In this document: positions 8,638 through 19,214 of the stretch, in pieces
Layout: each line of letters begins with the position of its first letter
How positions within the stretch are numbered: position 1 is the first letter of the stretch
Translations under genes and position numbers: made by a program
The notes under the pieces: generated by a model
What the model saw: the letters and a program-made list of their open reading frames with translations, nothing else
Databases searched by the model: none
What the model was told of the DNA's origin: nothing
Source of the DNA: Chitinophagaceae bacterium PMP191F
GTDB taxonomy: Bacteria > Bacteroidota > Bacteroidia > Chitinophagales > Chitinophagaceae
Direction of reading: 5' to 3'
Assembly: GCA_001302245.1 (NCBI GenBank)
Contig: LGYU01000020.1
Span: 124,001 to 188,000, forward strand
DNA: 64,000 nucleotides

Positions 8638-11600
8638 ATGGAAAGAAAAGTATTTCCTTCCGTTGCGGCCTTGTATTGCACATGCCGCAGCATCTGTCTC
8701 TTTGTTTTTTTTCAACTATTATTTATTGCTGTACATGCACAGGGTGGCCGGAAGGTTAGCGGTGTGGTAAAAGACATGAAGGGGAATGCCCTCTCAGGAG
8801 TAAGTGTTACTGTTAAGGGCACTACTGCCGGTGCCATGACAGATGCCAATGGCGCTTATACCATTACAGCACCAAATGAAAATGCTATCCTGGTATTTTC
8901 TCTTATCAGTTATGGCAGTAAAGAAATTGCTGTTGCGGGTAAAGTTACTATCAATGTTGAGCTTGCTGAACAGAACAACAGCATGGATGATGTGGTGGTA
9001 ATTGGTTATGGAACGCAAAAAAAGCGTGATGTGACCGGTGCCATATCCTCCATCAATTCTAAAGCAATACAGGAGCGTCAGCCTATGACACTTGCTGATG
9101 CCCTGCAGGGCCAGGCTGCAGGTGTGCTGGTTACTACTGACAATGGTGATCCTGCTGCACAGGGTACTGTACAGGTTCGTGGTGCATCTACCCTCAACTC
9201 CGGTAACGGACCATTGTATGTAATTGATGGTATCATCAGTGAGAACGGCAATTTTGTGAATCCAGCAGATATTGAGACCATTGATATCCTGAAAGATGCT
9301 TCTTCCACAGCTATATACGGTGCGCGTGGCGCCAACGGAGTTATCATCATTACTACCAAAAGAGGTAAAGAAGGTAAGCCGATGATATCCGCTAACTATT
9401 ATCACCTGTTTGGCAGACTGGCCCATAAACTAAGAACCATTTCTGCTGCAGAACTGCGTTATTATCGGCGTATGCGTGGTGATGGTAATAATGGTGGTAA
9501 TACAGATTCACTGAACCCTTATCTGAATGCGGATAATGATTACCAGGATCTGTTGTTCAGAACTGCACACAAAAATGTAGCTTCTTTAAGTATTGGTGGG
9601 GGGCAGAAAGGCATCAGTTATTATGGCGGTTTAACGTATACTGATGATCAGTCTATCGTAATCAACAGTTGGATCAAACGTCTGCAATCCAAAATCAATG
9701 TAAGTTACCAGGCAAGTCCCAAATTAACCATCTCTCACAGCCTGGCATTTGCATGGCAAACAGGTAACAATATTCCTGTTGGTACTACTGTAAAGCAGGT
9801 ATTTGAAAGAAACCCGTGGACTTCTATCTATCGTCCTGATGGAAGCCTGGCCGGTTATGTTGAATCAAAACGTAACCCGGTGGCATATTCACTGCTGTCA
9901 AGAGATTTGGATAAAAATTATACCGTTCAGTTCAATACACAAATGGCCTATGCCATTACCAAAGACCTGAAGTTTACTACTTTGTTCAATGCACAATTGG
10001 ATAATAATAATAATAACCAGTTCTCACCCAGCTCTCTTACTTCGGGCGGAAACGGTGACGCTACCGGAAGCAATACCACCAACAGGATGTTTTATTGGGA
10101 GTACCAGGCATTCCTGAATTATAATAAAAGAATTGGTGAACACAATATCAGTGCTACCCTTGGTGCAACTGCTGATCGCAGAAGAAATGATGGCATATTC
10201 ATCTCTACCTATAAATACCTCAGTGAAGAGATCAATGCGGGTAACGTGGGTACCATTGATCTTTCAACTTCCAAAACAGGAACAACAGCCAGCGCAGTAG
10301 CCAGTGCTGCACAGTTTGCCAGGTTAATGTATAACTATGCCGGCAAATACCAGGTGCAGGCCATCTATCGCCGCGATGGTTCATCCCGTTTTGGAGCACA
10401 GAACAAATGGGGTAATTTCTATTCCGGTTCGGTTGCATGGCGTTTCACAGATGAAAAGTTTATGGAAAACCTGCGTGACCTGTTGTATGAAGGTCGCCTG
10501 AGACTGAGTGTTGGTACTGCCGGTAACGACCGTATCGGTAATACCAATTATCCCTGGGCCAATACCATCAACTTTGGTGAGAACTATTATGCAGGATATA
10601 GCTCTGCAGCACCCACATTAAACCTGGGTAACAGCGAGATTCACTGGGAGGTTACTACTTCTAAAAACATCGGTATTGATCTGTCTTTCCTGAAAGGGCG
10701 TTTGAACTTTACTGCAGATTATTATATTAAAAATACTTCGGACCTGCTGTACAACGCTAGTCTTGCCAAAGAAACAGGTAAAACAAACGTGAACATCAAC
10801 CTGGGCAGCATCCGCAATACAGGTCTTGAAATGAGTGTAACAGGAACGCCTGTGTTGAAGAAAGATTTTAAATGGGATGCATCCGGAAATATCAGTTTCC
10901 AGAGAGGAAAGATCACCGAACTGTATAACCATACGTCTTTTGTAAATGGCAAATGGCTGATCCAGGAAGGTGGTACCATTGGTGATTTCTATGTGTGGAA
11001 GAACCTGGGCGTATATCAATGGAATGAATCCAATGCATACGACGAGCAGGGACGTAAGCTGACCCCTGTTATCGGAGCAGGTGGAACGCCTGATGGAACA
11101 TACCTGGGATATGACGGCAAATCCTATGCAGGAACTGTTTACAAGAAGAAAAGAAACGGAGCAGTACTGGAAGGTGGCGATACCGAATGGTATGACAGAA
11201 ATAACGATGGCATTATTGATGACCAGGATAAAGTGATTGGAGGTAATGCTATTCCTACATTCTTCTTTGGTTTGTCCAGCACCATTACCTATAAAAATAT
11301 CACATTCAGCTTCCTGTTGAATGGCCAGATCGGTAATAAGATCTATAACTCTGTTGCCAACGGTCAGAATACATTCAGCTCAACTTACTCACCTCCCACA
11401 TGGGAAGCTGCAACCACTTCATGGCAGAAACAGGGTGATATTTCAAAGTATCCTTATTTCCCACGTAAAGACAATCGTGGTGCTATCAGTAATGGTTACA
11501 ACAGTCTGTATATTGAAGATGGATCATTTATCCGCCTGTCCAGTGTACGCCTGGCTTATGGTCTTATGCCTAAAGTGGCTAAAAAAATAGGTCTGCGTAC

Positions 11601-11760
11601 CGCAAGTGTATATGTATATGGAAACAACCTGCTGATGTTTACCAACTATAGCTGGTATGATCCCGAGATCATCAACAACAACGTGTTGCAGATGGGCGAC
11701 GACAACGGTAGATATCCTAAAAGAAGAGAACTTGGTATTGGCGTAAATGTTAATTTCTAA
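8638..11760 (+). CDS. SusC-family TonB-dependent outer-membrane transporter
   Basis: 1040 residues. A signal peptide ending at VHAQ is followed by a carboxypeptidase-regulatory-like beta-sandwich (about 38-115), the SusC linker MDDVVVIGYGTQKKRDVTGAI, a plug domain with the conserved PLYVIDG and IYGARGANGVI(I)ITTK stretches, and then a 22-strand barrel ending in an aromatic residue (VNVNF). No N-terminal STN extension is present, so it is not expected to signal to an anti-sigma factor. It imports oligosaccharides with TonB energy. SusD follows 11 bp downstream. This pair is the only complete SusCD in the window and probably serves the fucose/uronate enzymes beyond it. Confidence 0.96.
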   Translation: MERKVFPSVAALYCTCRSICLFVFFQLLFIAVHAQGGRKVSGVVKDMKGNALSGVSVTVKGTTAGAMTDANGAYTITAPNENAILVFSLISYGSKEIAVAGKVTINVELAEQNNSMDDVVVIGYGTQKKRDVTGAISSINSKAIQERQPMTLADALQGQAAGVLVTTDNGDPAAQGTVQVRGASTLNSGNGPLYVIDGIISENGNFVNPADIETIDILKDASSTAIYGARGANGVIIITTKRGKEGKPMISANYYHLFGRLAHKLRTISAAELRYYRRMRGDGNNGGNTDSLNPYLNADNDYQDLLFRTAHKNVASLSIGGGQKGISYYGGLTYTDDQSIVINSWIKRLQSKINVSYQASPKLTISHSLAFAWQTGNNIPVGTTVKQVFERNPWTSIYRPDGSLAGYVESKRNPVAYSLLSRDLDKNYTVQFNTQMAYAITKDLKFTTLFNAQLDNNNNNQFSPSSLTSGGNGDATGSNTTNRMFYWEYQAFLNYNKRIGEHNISATLGATADRRRNDGIFISTYKYLSEEINAGNVGTIDLSTSKTGTTASAVASAAQFARLMYNYAGKYQVQAIYRRDGSSRFGAQNKWGNFYSGSVAWRFTDEKFMENLRDLLYEGRLRLSVGTAGNDRIGNTNYPWANTINFGENYYAGYSSAAPTLNLGNSEIHWEVTTSKNIGIDLSFLKGRLNFTADYYIKNTSDLLYNASLAKETGKTNVNINLGSIRNTGLEMSVTGTPVLKKDFKWDASGNISFQRGKITELYNHTSFVNGKWLIQEGGTIGDFYVWKNLGVYQWNESNAYDEQGRKLTPVIGAGGTPDGTYLGYDGKSYAGTVYKKKRNGAVLEGGDTEWYDRNNDGIIDDQDKVIGGNAIPTFFFGLSSTITYKNITFSFLLNGQIGNKIYNSVANGQNTFSSTYSPPTWEAATTSWQKQGDISKYPYFPRKDNRGAISNGYNSLYIEDGSFIRLSSVRLAYGLMPKVAKKIGLRTASVYVYGNNLLMFTNYSWYDPEIINNNVLQMGDDNGRYPKRRELGIGVNVNF

Positions 11761-11771
11761 AAAGAACAGCA

Positions 11772-13292
11772 ATGAAGAAAGTACAATTATATATAGTAGC
11801 ATTGGCGATTGCAGCAGTAAGCGCCACAGGTTGTAAAAAATTCCTGGACGAAAAACCTTTGACCCAGGTACTGGTAGAAAACTATTTTAAATCACTTAAT
11901 GATGTGAATGCTTCCATGGCAGGTGTATATGGAGCTTTCCAGGAAGCCATGACCGGAACAGGTTCTGGCTTCAGCGGATATTATCATTACTGGGGTGAAA
12001 GCCGTTCTGATAATTTTGATAAAGGGCAGTATGGCGGTTCTGTTGATCTTGAACTGACAATGAACCAACTTACTTCTACTAACAGAACTGCTAACTGGAC
12101 AGTGTTGTATAAAACTATTGGTCGCGCAAATACCTGTATCAAATTTATTCCACAGGCACAGCAATACGATAACAGGGTTACCAATACGATACGTGATAAC
12201 AGTATTGCACAATGTTATGCTATGCGTGCAATATGTTATTTCTATATCGTAAGGGTATGGGGCGACGCGGTAGTATGGACAGAGCCTTATGATGATTACA
12301 CACAACCTTCACGCATCCCGCGTAGTGGTAAAGATTCTGTAATTGACAACCAGATCATTCCAGACCTGCAGAAAGCGTACAGCCTGATCCAGAAAAATCA
12401 GACAGCCAACGTATGGTATCTGAATGAAGCTGCTATCTGTGCGGCATTGGCTGATGTATATATGTGGAAGAAAGATTACAACAATGCAGTGGCGTGGATA
12501 CAGAAAGTGTTTGCGGCAAAGGGACCTTTAGGTGCAGTGTTATCTGGTACTTCCGGAGCTAACCTGGAACCTTCTGCTACCTGGAAAAGATTATTTACCA
12601 GTCCTACAGCTACCAATGAGGCCATCTGGAGCATTAATTGGGATTTTACTTATAATGATTGCGCGTGTCTGCCAATATCTATTGCTACTTCAAACAATCC
12701 TTTGGCTGTAGATGTGTCCATTCACAGCACCTGGAAAACACGCTCAGGTGATATTCGTCCTAAATGGACCTATGATACACTGACCGGTACAGGACATATA
12801 GATAAAGTGGTGAAATATTATAATATTACCAACAACAGTTTCCCCACTGGTACCGGCGCACCGCTGGCCAATACTTACAATGTATATCTGGTGATGTACC
12901 GATTGGGCGATGTATATCTTTCCTATGCAGAAGCACTGAACAAACTGCACGATAAGACCAATTCACTGAAGTACCTGAACTTTATCCGTGTACGCGCAGG
13001 CCTTACTGCTCTTGATATCAACGACGCATCAATAGCTACAGAAGACATGATGGAAGACGTGATCCTGCAGGAAAGACAATATGAGTTGTTTGCAGAAGGA
13101 AAACGCTGGTTTGACCTGGTAAGAACAAATCATGTGAAAAAAATAATGGACCCCATTATTACCCGCAGACAGATATCCTACGGAAGCCCTGTTACTGGCT
13201 TTGGAGATGATGCGGGTAAGATACTGTGGCCGGTTCTGCGCCAGAACCTGGAAGACAATAAAGCCCTGAAACAAAATAGCTCATACAATTAA
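11772..13292 (+). CDS. SusD/RagB-family glycan-binding lipoprotein
   Basis: 506 residues with a lipoprotein signal peptide (SATGC followed by KKF) and the typical SusD N-terminus LDEKPLTQVLVENYF. The TPR-like helical region and the conserved late segment with ILQERQYELFAEGKRWFDLVR are intact. It partners the SusC encoded 11 bp upstream and would form the lid of that transporter on the cell surface, setting first-pass glycan specificity. The following fasciclin-like lipoprotein starts 11 bp after its stop, so the three form one transcript. Confidence 0.95.
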   Translation: MKKVQLYIVALAIAAVSATGCKKFLDEKPLTQVLVENYFKSLNDVNASMAGVYGAFQEAMTGTGSGFSGYYHYWGESRSDNFDKGQYGGSVDLELTMNQLTSTNRTANWTVLYKTIGRANTCIKFIPQAQQYDNRVTNTIRDNSIAQCYAMRAICYFYIVRVWGDAVVWTEPYDDYTQPSRIPRSGKDSVIDNQIIPDLQKAYSLIQKNQTANVWYLNEAAICAALADVYMWKKDYNNAVAWIQKVFAAKGPLGAVLSGTSGANLEPSATWKRLFTSPTATNEAIWSINWDFTYNDCACLPISIATSNNPLAVDVSIHSTWKTRSGDIRPKWTYDTLTGTGHIDKVVKYYNITNNSFPTGTGAPLANTYNVYLVMYRLGDVYLSYAEALNKLHDKTNSLKYLNFIRVRAGLTALDINDASIATEDMMEDVILQERQYELFAEGKRWFDLVRTNHVKKIMDPIITRRQISYGSPVTGFGDDAGKILWPVLRQNLEDNKALKQNSSYN

Positions 13293-13303
13293 TTGCTGCC
13301 AAT

Positions 13304-13990
13304 ATGAAAAGTATAAAAAAATATAACTACTGCTGGTTGCTGTTGGCAGTATCATCTGTAATGTTTACCAGTTGCTATAAAATGCAGACAGATTACCACC
13401 GCGATTCACAACCGCTGGATCCGCATATCAATAAATCTGCCTGGCAGTTCATTAAAGACAAATCATACGCTACCAATGCTGATACATTGATGCGTTATAT
13501 GTATGATGCGATTGTATACAGCGAAATAGATACGACGGAATATACCAAAACAAACAGGACCTTTGTATTATTGAATAATACAGCAGTAAAGTCCGTTTGG
13601 ACAAACGTAAAAACTGCTGCGAATGTAGCCGGTAAAAAATGGGATGAGTATCCAAAAGAAGCAGTAAGGAATTACCTGAAATACCTGATCCTGGACGGTG
13701 TATATGATCACTACACCATTCCTGCATTGGAAGATGTGACGGTAAGTACACTGGCTCCAAAAGGATATTTCGGTGGAACGGCCTCTCCGGTTGGATTTGT
13801 AATTCCATCTTTTATACCGAATACCGACTCAAAAATGAAGATCCAGGTAGTGAATTCATCGCCTTCCAACACATCAGACTATCCTATCCAGTTGAATGAT
13901 GTGCTGAATGTAACTACCAGCAGCATCCTGGCTACCAATGGAACCCTGCATGTGATCAATGCGTACCTGACCACTAATATTCCGCAATAG
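13304..13990 (+). CDS. Fasciclin (FAS1)-like lipoprotein
   Basis: 228 residues with a lipoprotein signal (FTSC). The middle shows the pattern of a FAS1 domain: an early helix with W-x-F-I and the MYDAI segment, TFVLLNNTAV, a helix with YLKYLILDG, and the closing NGTLHVINAYL that matches the H2-type ending of fasciclin domains. FAS1 domains mediate adhesion or carbohydrate and protein contacts. No enzymatic residues are visible. It sits third in the SusC-SusD operon, where additional surface glycan-binding proteins are normally encoded, and is followed by a strong terminator. I infer a surface binding role. Assignment is by pattern only. Confidence 0.72.
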   Translation: MKSIKKYNYCWLLLAVSSVMFTSCYKMQTDYHRDSQPLDPHINKSAWQFIKDKSYATNADTLMRYMYDAIVYSEIDTTEYTKTNRTFVLLNNTAVKSVWTNVKTAANVAGKKWDEYPKEAVRNYLKYLILDGVYDHYTIPALEDVTVSTLAPKGYFGGTASPVGFVIPSFIPNTDSKMKIQVVNSSPSNTSDYPIQLNDVLNVTTSSILATNGTLHVINAYLTTNIPQ

Positions 13991-14006
13991 CATTATAGAA
14001 TCACCG

Positions 14007-14048
14007 GGGATTATTACGGCCATCAACCGTAATAGTCCCTTTTTATTT
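14007..14048 (+). terminator. Strong terminator closing the SusC-SusD-FAS1 operon
   Basis: 13-bp stem (GGGATTATTACGG with CCGTAATAGTCCC, one G-U pair), 7-nt loop and a TTTTTATTTTA tail. It separates SusCD expression from the GH2 gene. Confidence 0.88.
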
Positions 14049-14068
14049 TATGAAAACGTTTCCGCAAA
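14049..14068. promoter_or_regulatory. LacI-type operator candidate before GH2
   Basis: TATGAAAACGTTTCCGCAAA contains a near-symmetric GAAAACGTTTCC around a central ACGT, the layout bound by LacI/CcpA-type repressors. A very similar 20-mer (15 of 20 identical, minus strand) lies in the AraC/FucP intergenic region at 58561-58580. It lies 65 bp before the GH2 start, just after the terminator. Confidence 0.45.
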
Positions 14069-14132
14069 AAAACAGCCGCTGCTGACCTGTATGTGCAAAA
14101 CATACTGTCTGAAAGTGATAGTTTTGGCAACT

Positions 14133-16604
14133 ATGATACAGATACGCCGATATAGCCGCATTGTTTGCCTGTTTTTACTGGTAATACCTGTATATGTATT
14201 GCAGGGCCAGCAATCCGTACGCCTGAATGATAACTGGGAGTTTCTTAAACAGGATCTCGGAGGTATCTGGGAAGCTGTGCGTCCTGTGGGAAAAGGTAAT
14301 CCCGAAAGTGTGCCTTTGTGGCAGAATGTACAATTGCCGCATTGTGTAAATGTAAAGGACGCGGTGGATCCGGATGAAAATTATTACCAGGGTCCTGCCT
14401 GGTACCGCACTCAGCTAAGTGTCAGTAATCCTTATGCAGGCGGCAGAACGTTGCTGCATTTTGAAGGTGCCGGTCAGAAGACAGAAGTATATGTATACAC
14501 CACTAAGGTAGGGGCACACACAGGAGGCTATGATGAGTGGACGGTAGATATTACCGATGCAGTTGAAGCTTTTAAAAAAACAGAGATATTTCAGAAACAA
14601 TTTAAAGGAAAGATCCCGGTATCGATACGGTGCAACAATACCCGCGACCTGGAAATGATCCCGTCCGATCTGTCAGATTTTAACCTGTATGGCGGTATTT
14701 ACCGGTATCTGAACCTGGTATATACGCCTGCACTTTCACTGGAACATCTTTTTGCAAAAACAGCCGTAGCTGCCAATGGCAAAACAGGCATTGTCAGTAT
14801 ATCATCCCGCTTTTACAATCCATCCAATTACAGTAATGCCGATGTTACTGTTACCATTTTTGATCCTGCCGGTAAAAAGAAGCAGGAGTTCTCTAAAAAG
14901 ATCAATCTTACTCCCGGTAATATTCTATTGGGAGAATGTTCTATTACAGACCCGCAGTTATGGTCGCCGGAAAAACCTGTACTGTATACCGTGCAGGTAC
15001 TGGTAAAAACGAATGATGGCGAATACCGTCAGCAGGAAAAGGCTGGGTTCCGGAGTTTTGAGTTTGTGGATAATGGTCCTTTCATGCTGAATGGTAAACG
15101 CCTGTTACTGCGTGGTACGCACCGGCATGAAGATCATGCAGGTGTAGCGGCAGCGATGACAGAAGATATGATGCGTACTGAAATGATCATGATGAAAGAC
15201 ATGGGTGTTAATTTCATCCGTCTGGGACATTATCAGCAATCGCGCATCATTCTGAACCTGTGTGATAGCCTGGGGATACTGGTATGGGAAGAAATTCCCT
15301 GGTGTCGTGGTGGTTTGGGCGGCCAGGTATACCAGCAACAGGCAAAACGTATGCTCACCAATATGATTGAGCAGCATTATAATCATCCTTCAGTGATCAT
15401 CTGGGGATTGGGCAATGAAAATGATTGGCCTGGTGACTTCCCGGAATTTGACAAAGAGAAGATCCGGGCGTTTATGAAAGAGCTGCATGATCTTTCACAC
15501 CAACTGGACGATTCCCGTAAAACAGCTATCCGTCGTTGCGATTTCTGCAAAGATATTGTAGATGTATACTCGCCTTCTATCTGGGCTGGTTGGTACCGCG
15601 GTATCTATACAGAATACAAACAGGTAACAGAAGAGGAGTTTAAAAAAGTAAAACATTTTCTGCATGTAGAATGGGGTGGCGACAGTCATGCCGGACGTCA
15701 TTCAGAAAACCCTGATAAAAGTTTAATGAATATTAAATCGGATAATGGAGCGGATGAGCGTGCAGGTGATGCTTCCCTGTATGGTGGCGCTGCGCGTGTA
15801 AGTAAGGATGGTGACTGGAGTGAAACTTACTTGTGTAACCTGGTTGACTGGCATCTGAAAGAACAGGAAACAATGCCCTGGTTAACCGGTACTGCACAGT
15901 GGCCTTTCAAAGATTTTTCTACGCCTGTACGTCCTGACAATCCGGTCCCTTACATGAATCAGAAGGGAGTAGTGGAACGTGATCTTACTAAAAAAGAAGC
16001 ATATTATGTTTTCCAGTCGTACTGGACCACGCAACCTATGGTACATATTTACGGACATACATGGCCTGTACGCTGGGGCAGCGCGGGAGAAGAAAAGATG
16101 TTGAAAGTGTATTCCAATTGTGATGAAGCAGAGCTTTTTCTCAACGGTAAAAGCTATGGTGTAAAAAAACGGAACAGCCAGGATTTCCCGGCAGCAGGCC
16201 TTCGTTGGAGTCTTGTTTTCAGTGCCGGTGCCAATCATATTAAGGTGGTGGCTAAAAAAGGGAAAGCAGTAGTAGAAGATGCTATTGACTTTACATACCA
16301 GACAGAGCAGTGGAGTAAACCTGCAAAATTATTACTGGAAAAGATCAGTGAGCAGAATGGCATTGCTACTATACAGGTTACCCTGCGGGATGAGAAAAGT
16401 GTATTGTGCCTGGATGCTGTGAACTGGGTTCGTTTTGGAGTGACCGGTGATGCTGAAATGATCGACGACCTGGGTACTTCATCCGGATCCCGCTATGTAC
16501 AGACTTATAATGGCCGTGCTATTATAAAAATCAAAAAATCAAAAGGAGCTGCAGTTGCCAGCGTACAATCAGAAGGAATGTCTTCTGTGCTGATGCCACT
16601 ATAA
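14133..16604 (+). CDS. GH2-family glycoside hydrolase
   Basis: 823 residues from the chosen Met, which begins a normal signal peptide (ends VLQGQ). An upstream Met at 14091 would add 14 residues without signal character. Order: N-terminal galactose-binding-like jelly roll with WYRTQL and the GHTGGYD-like turn (about 30-200), an Ig-like beta-sandwich, then the TIM barrel starting at the GH2 signature LLLRGTHRHEDHAG. The acid/base is E429 in GNEND and the nucleophile probably E513 in HVEWGGDS. GH2 members are beta-galactosidases, beta-glucuronidases or beta-mannosidases, and the sequence alone does not choose. It is first in the depolymerase run and 54 bp before GH95. Confidence 0.9.
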   Translation: MIQIRRYSRIVCLFLLVIPVYVLQGQQSVRLNDNWEFLKQDLGGIWEAVRPVGKGNPESVPLWQNVQLPHCVNVKDAVDPDENYYQGPAWYRTQLSVSNPYAGGRTLLHFEGAGQKTEVYVYTTKVGAHTGGYDEWTVDITDAVEAFKKTEIFQKQFKGKIPVSIRCNNTRDLEMIPSDLSDFNLYGGIYRYLNLVYTPALSLEHLFAKTAVAANGKTGIVSISSRFYNPSNYSNADVTVTIFDPAGKKKQEFSKKINLTPGNILLGECSITDPQLWSPEKPVLYTVQVLVKTNDGEYRQQEKAGFRSFEFVDNGPFMLNGKRLLLRGTHRHEDHAGVAAAMTEDMMRTEMIMMKDMGVNFIRLGHYQQSRIILNLCDSLGILVWEEIPWCRGGLGGQVYQQQAKRMLTNMIEQHYNHPSVIIWGLGNENDWPGDFPEFDKEKIRAFMKELHDLSHQLDDSRKTAIRRCDFCKDIVDVYSPSIWAGWYRGIYTEYKQVTEEEFKKVKHFLHVEWGGDSHAGRHSENPDKSLMNIKSDNGADERAGDASLYGGAARVSKDGDWSETYLCNLVDWHLKEQETMPWLTGTAQWPFKDFSTPVRPDNPVPYMNQKGVVERDLTKKEAYYVFQSYWTTQPMVHIYGHTWPVRWGSAGEEKMLKVYSNCDEAELFLNGKSYGVKKRNSQDFPAAGLRWSLVFSAGANHIKVVAKKGKAVVEDAIDFTYQTEQWSKPAKLLLEKISEQNGIATIQVTLRDEKSVLCLDAVNWVRFGVTGDAEMIDDLGTSSGSRYVQTYNGRAIIKIKKSKGAAVASVQSEGMSSVLMPL

Positions 16605-16658
16605 AAAGTACGTAACCATTGAAAGCTCCTGAAACAGAACACATCACAGATTTGCCGT

Positions 16659-19214
16659 ATGAAGAACCGATTTGCACCGTTGTCTTTACTATCTGTATTG
16701 TTGCTGGTTGCCAATAGCAACAGTATTGCACAGGAAACAAACGCATTAAAACTCTGGTATAAACAACCTGCCCGTTTGTGGGAAGAAGCATTGCCATTGG
16801 GCAACGGGCATACCGGCGCAATGGTATATGGTACTGTTGCCAGAGAACACCTGCAGTTGAATGATAATACATTATGGTCGGGCTATCCGGAATCAGGCAA
16901 TAACCCGGATGGTCCAGCCATTCTGCCATTGGTACGAAAAGCTGTACAGCAGGGCAATTATGATAGCGCTGCTGTATTGTGGAAGAAAATGCAGGGTTCA
17001 TATTCTGCCCGCTACCTGCCGTTGGCTGACCTGTGGCTTGAATTTACAGGTATTACAGATAGCAGCAATTATTACCGCGATCTTGATCTGAAAAATGCCG
17101 TTGCCCATACCAGTTTCCGGTCGGGCAATACATTGTATGAAAGAGAATACCTGGTAAGTCATCCTGCAAAGGCAATGCTGGTAAAATTAAGTGCAAAGGG
17201 AAATGGTAAGCTTAATTTTTCCATAGCGTTGACCAGTAAACTGCATTATACCACCACGGCTGTTGCCGGTGATTACCTGGTTTTAAAAGGAAAAGCGCCT
17301 TCTTATGTTGCCAATCGTGATTATGATCCCCGGCAGGTAGTGTATGATGAAGAAGGAATGACGTTTGAAGTACATGTGAAAATAAAAGTAACAGGAGGCA
17401 AAACGAAACAGCAGAACGATAAACTGGAAATTACAGGCGCATCAGGTGTTACGCTCTACCTTACCGAAGCTACCAGTTTTAACGGATTCGATAAATCACC
17501 TGTTAAAGAAGGAAAAGATCCTGCAAAACTAGCTGTTGCGCAAATTCAGAAGGTATGGCCATTGGTATTCGACAGGTTGAAGGCTGCACATATTGCAGAT
17601 TATACGGCATTATTCAATCGTGTGCAGCTTGACCTGGGTACAGATACTGCTGCAATAAAACTGCCTACAGATGTTCGTTTGAAAAGATATGCTGCTGTTG
17701 GTAATGATCACCAGTTGCAGACCTTGTATTATCAGTTTGGCCGGTACCTGATGATCGCCTCATCACGCCCGGGTTCACGTGCCACTAACCTGCAAGGCAT
17801 CTGGAATGAACATGTACAACCACCATGGGGTAGTAACTATACCACCAATATCAATACAGAGATGAATTACTGGCTGGCAGAAAACACCAATCTTTCTGAA
17901 TGTCACCAGCCGTTATTTGATTTTATGAAAGAGCTGGCTGTAAATGGTGCACAAACGGCTAAAGTGAATTATAATATTGATGAAGGATGGGTAGTACATC
18001 ACAATTCAGACTTATGGGCCAAAACATCTCCGGCAGGAGGTTATGATAAAGATCCGAAAGGAATGCCCCGTTGGAGCTGCTGGCCAATGGCTGGTGTGTG
18101 GTTCAGCACACATATATGGGAGCATTATCGTTTTACAGGAGATACCGTTTTTCTGCGACAATATTATCCGTTGATGAAAGGTGCTGCACAGTTCATGCTG
18201 CATTGGTTGCAGACAGATACAGCCAGTGGTTACCTGGTTACCAATCCTTCCTCCTCACCAGAGAATACGGTAAAGATCAATGGAAAAGAATACCAGCTTA
18301 CCATGGCATCCACTATGGATATGTCATTGCTGCGTGAGCTGTTCACTGCGTTGATCAGGTCAGCAGTTATACTGCGTATGGATGATGTTTTCAGCAGGCA
18401 GTTACAATCTGTATTGTCAAAACTGTATCCATATCACATTGGTCAGTATGGTCAGTTGCAGGAGTGGTATAAAGACTGGGATGATCCCAAAGACAAACAC
18501 CGGCATATTTCACATTTATTCGGCTTATATCCCGGAACACAGATCACGCCATCTGCAACACCGGCATTGGCAGCAGCAGCACGACAGTCTATGATATTCC
18601 GTGGAGATGTAAGCACCGGCTGGTCAATGGCATGGAAGATCAACTGGTGGGCCCGTTTGCAGGATGGCAATCATGCATATAAAATATTAAGTGATGCATT
18701 CACATTTATTGATCCTGCTGTAAGCAAGGAGCAGATGAGTGGTGGGGGTACTTATCCAAACCTGTTTGATGCACATCCGCCATTCCAGATCGATGGCAAC
18801 TTTGGTGCTACGGCGGGCATCACCGAAATGCTGTTGCAAAGTCATGATGGAAGAGTTTCCCTGTTGCCTGCATTACCGGATGCCTGGCAGAAAGGATCAG
18901 TAAAAGGTATCAAAGCACGTGGCAATTTTACCGTGAATATGGAATGGAACAATGGCAAACTTGCAAAAGCCACTATACTATCTGCAAAAGGAGGAATATG
19001 CAGTATCCATACACAACAACCGGTAAAAGTGCTGGAAACAACAATTGTAACAACATCTGTCAGCAAAACAAATGTGCTGAATGAAGAATATGGCACAGTG
19101 CCTTTTAAACAAAACAGCAAAGCTGTATTGCAACCATTGGCCGCACATGCTGGCTATACCATACACTTTATGACCGAAAAGAATAAAACATACACAATTG
19201 TACCTGTACAATGA
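16659..19214 (+). CDS. GH95-family alpha-L-fucosidase (or alpha-L-galactosidase)
   Basis: 851 residues with a signal peptide ending SIAQ. The GH95 start [15 protein letters not shown] and LNDNTLWSG are conserved. Catalytic features known from Bifidobacterium AfcA have clear counterparts: N397 and N399 in [10 protein letters not shown]535 in NPSSSPEN and D712 in DGNFGAT. The (alpha/alpha)6 barrel carries N- and C-terminal beta domains. GH95 enzymes remove alpha-1,2-linked L-fucose by inversion, usually from galactose. The stop overlaps the GH31 start by ATGA, so the two are translationally coupled. A GH2-GH95-GH31 order also occurs in xyloglucan side-chain systems, but no endo-xyloglucanase is seen here. 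Confidence 0.93.
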   Translation: MKNRFAPLSLLSVLLLVANSNSIAQETNALKLWYKQPARLWEEALPLGNGHTGAMVYGTVAREHLQLNDNTLWSGYPESGNNPDGPAILPLVRKAVQQGNYDSAAVLWKKMQGSYSARYLPLADLWLEFTGITDSSNYYRDLDLKNAVAHTSFRSGNTLYEREYLVSHPAKAMLVKLSAKGNGKLNFSIALTSKLHYTTTAVAGDYLVLKGKAPSYVANRDYDPRQVVYDEEGMTFEVHVKIKVTGGKTKQQNDKLEITGASGVTLYLTEATSFNGFDKSPVKEGKDPAKLAVAQIQKVWPLVFDRLKAAHIADYTALFNRVQLDLGTDTAAIKLPTDVRLKRYAAVGNDHQLQTLYYQFGRYLMIASSRPGSRATNLQGIWNEHVQPPWGSNYTTNINTEMNYWLAENTNLSECHQPLFDFMKELAVNGAQTAKVNYNIDEGWVVHHNSDLWAKTSPAGGYDKDPKGMPRWSCWPMAGVWFSTHIWEHYRFTGDTVFLRQYYPLMKGAAQFMLHWLQTDTASGYLVTNPSSSPENTVKINGKEYQLTMASTMDMSLLRELFTALIRSAVILRMDDVFSRQLQSVLSKLYPYHIGQYGQLQEWYKDWDDPKDKHRHISHLFGLYPGTQITPSATPALAAAARQSMIFRGDVSTGWSMAWKINWWARLQDGNHAYKILSDAFTFIDPAVSKEQMSGGGTYPNLFDAHPPFQIDGNFGATAGITEMLLQSHDGRVSLLPALPDAWQKGSVKGIKARGNFTVNMEWNNGKLAKATILSAKGGICSIHTQQPVKVLETTIVTTSVSKTNVLNEEYGTVPFKQNSKAVLQPLAAHAGYTIHFMTEKNKTYTIVPVQ

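Noticed and set aside
8794-9426. 210-codon open frame on the minus strand inside SusC
   Set aside because: Lies fully within a well-supported SusC gene. The translation is rich in Cys/His/Ile with no domain, typical of an antisense shadow.
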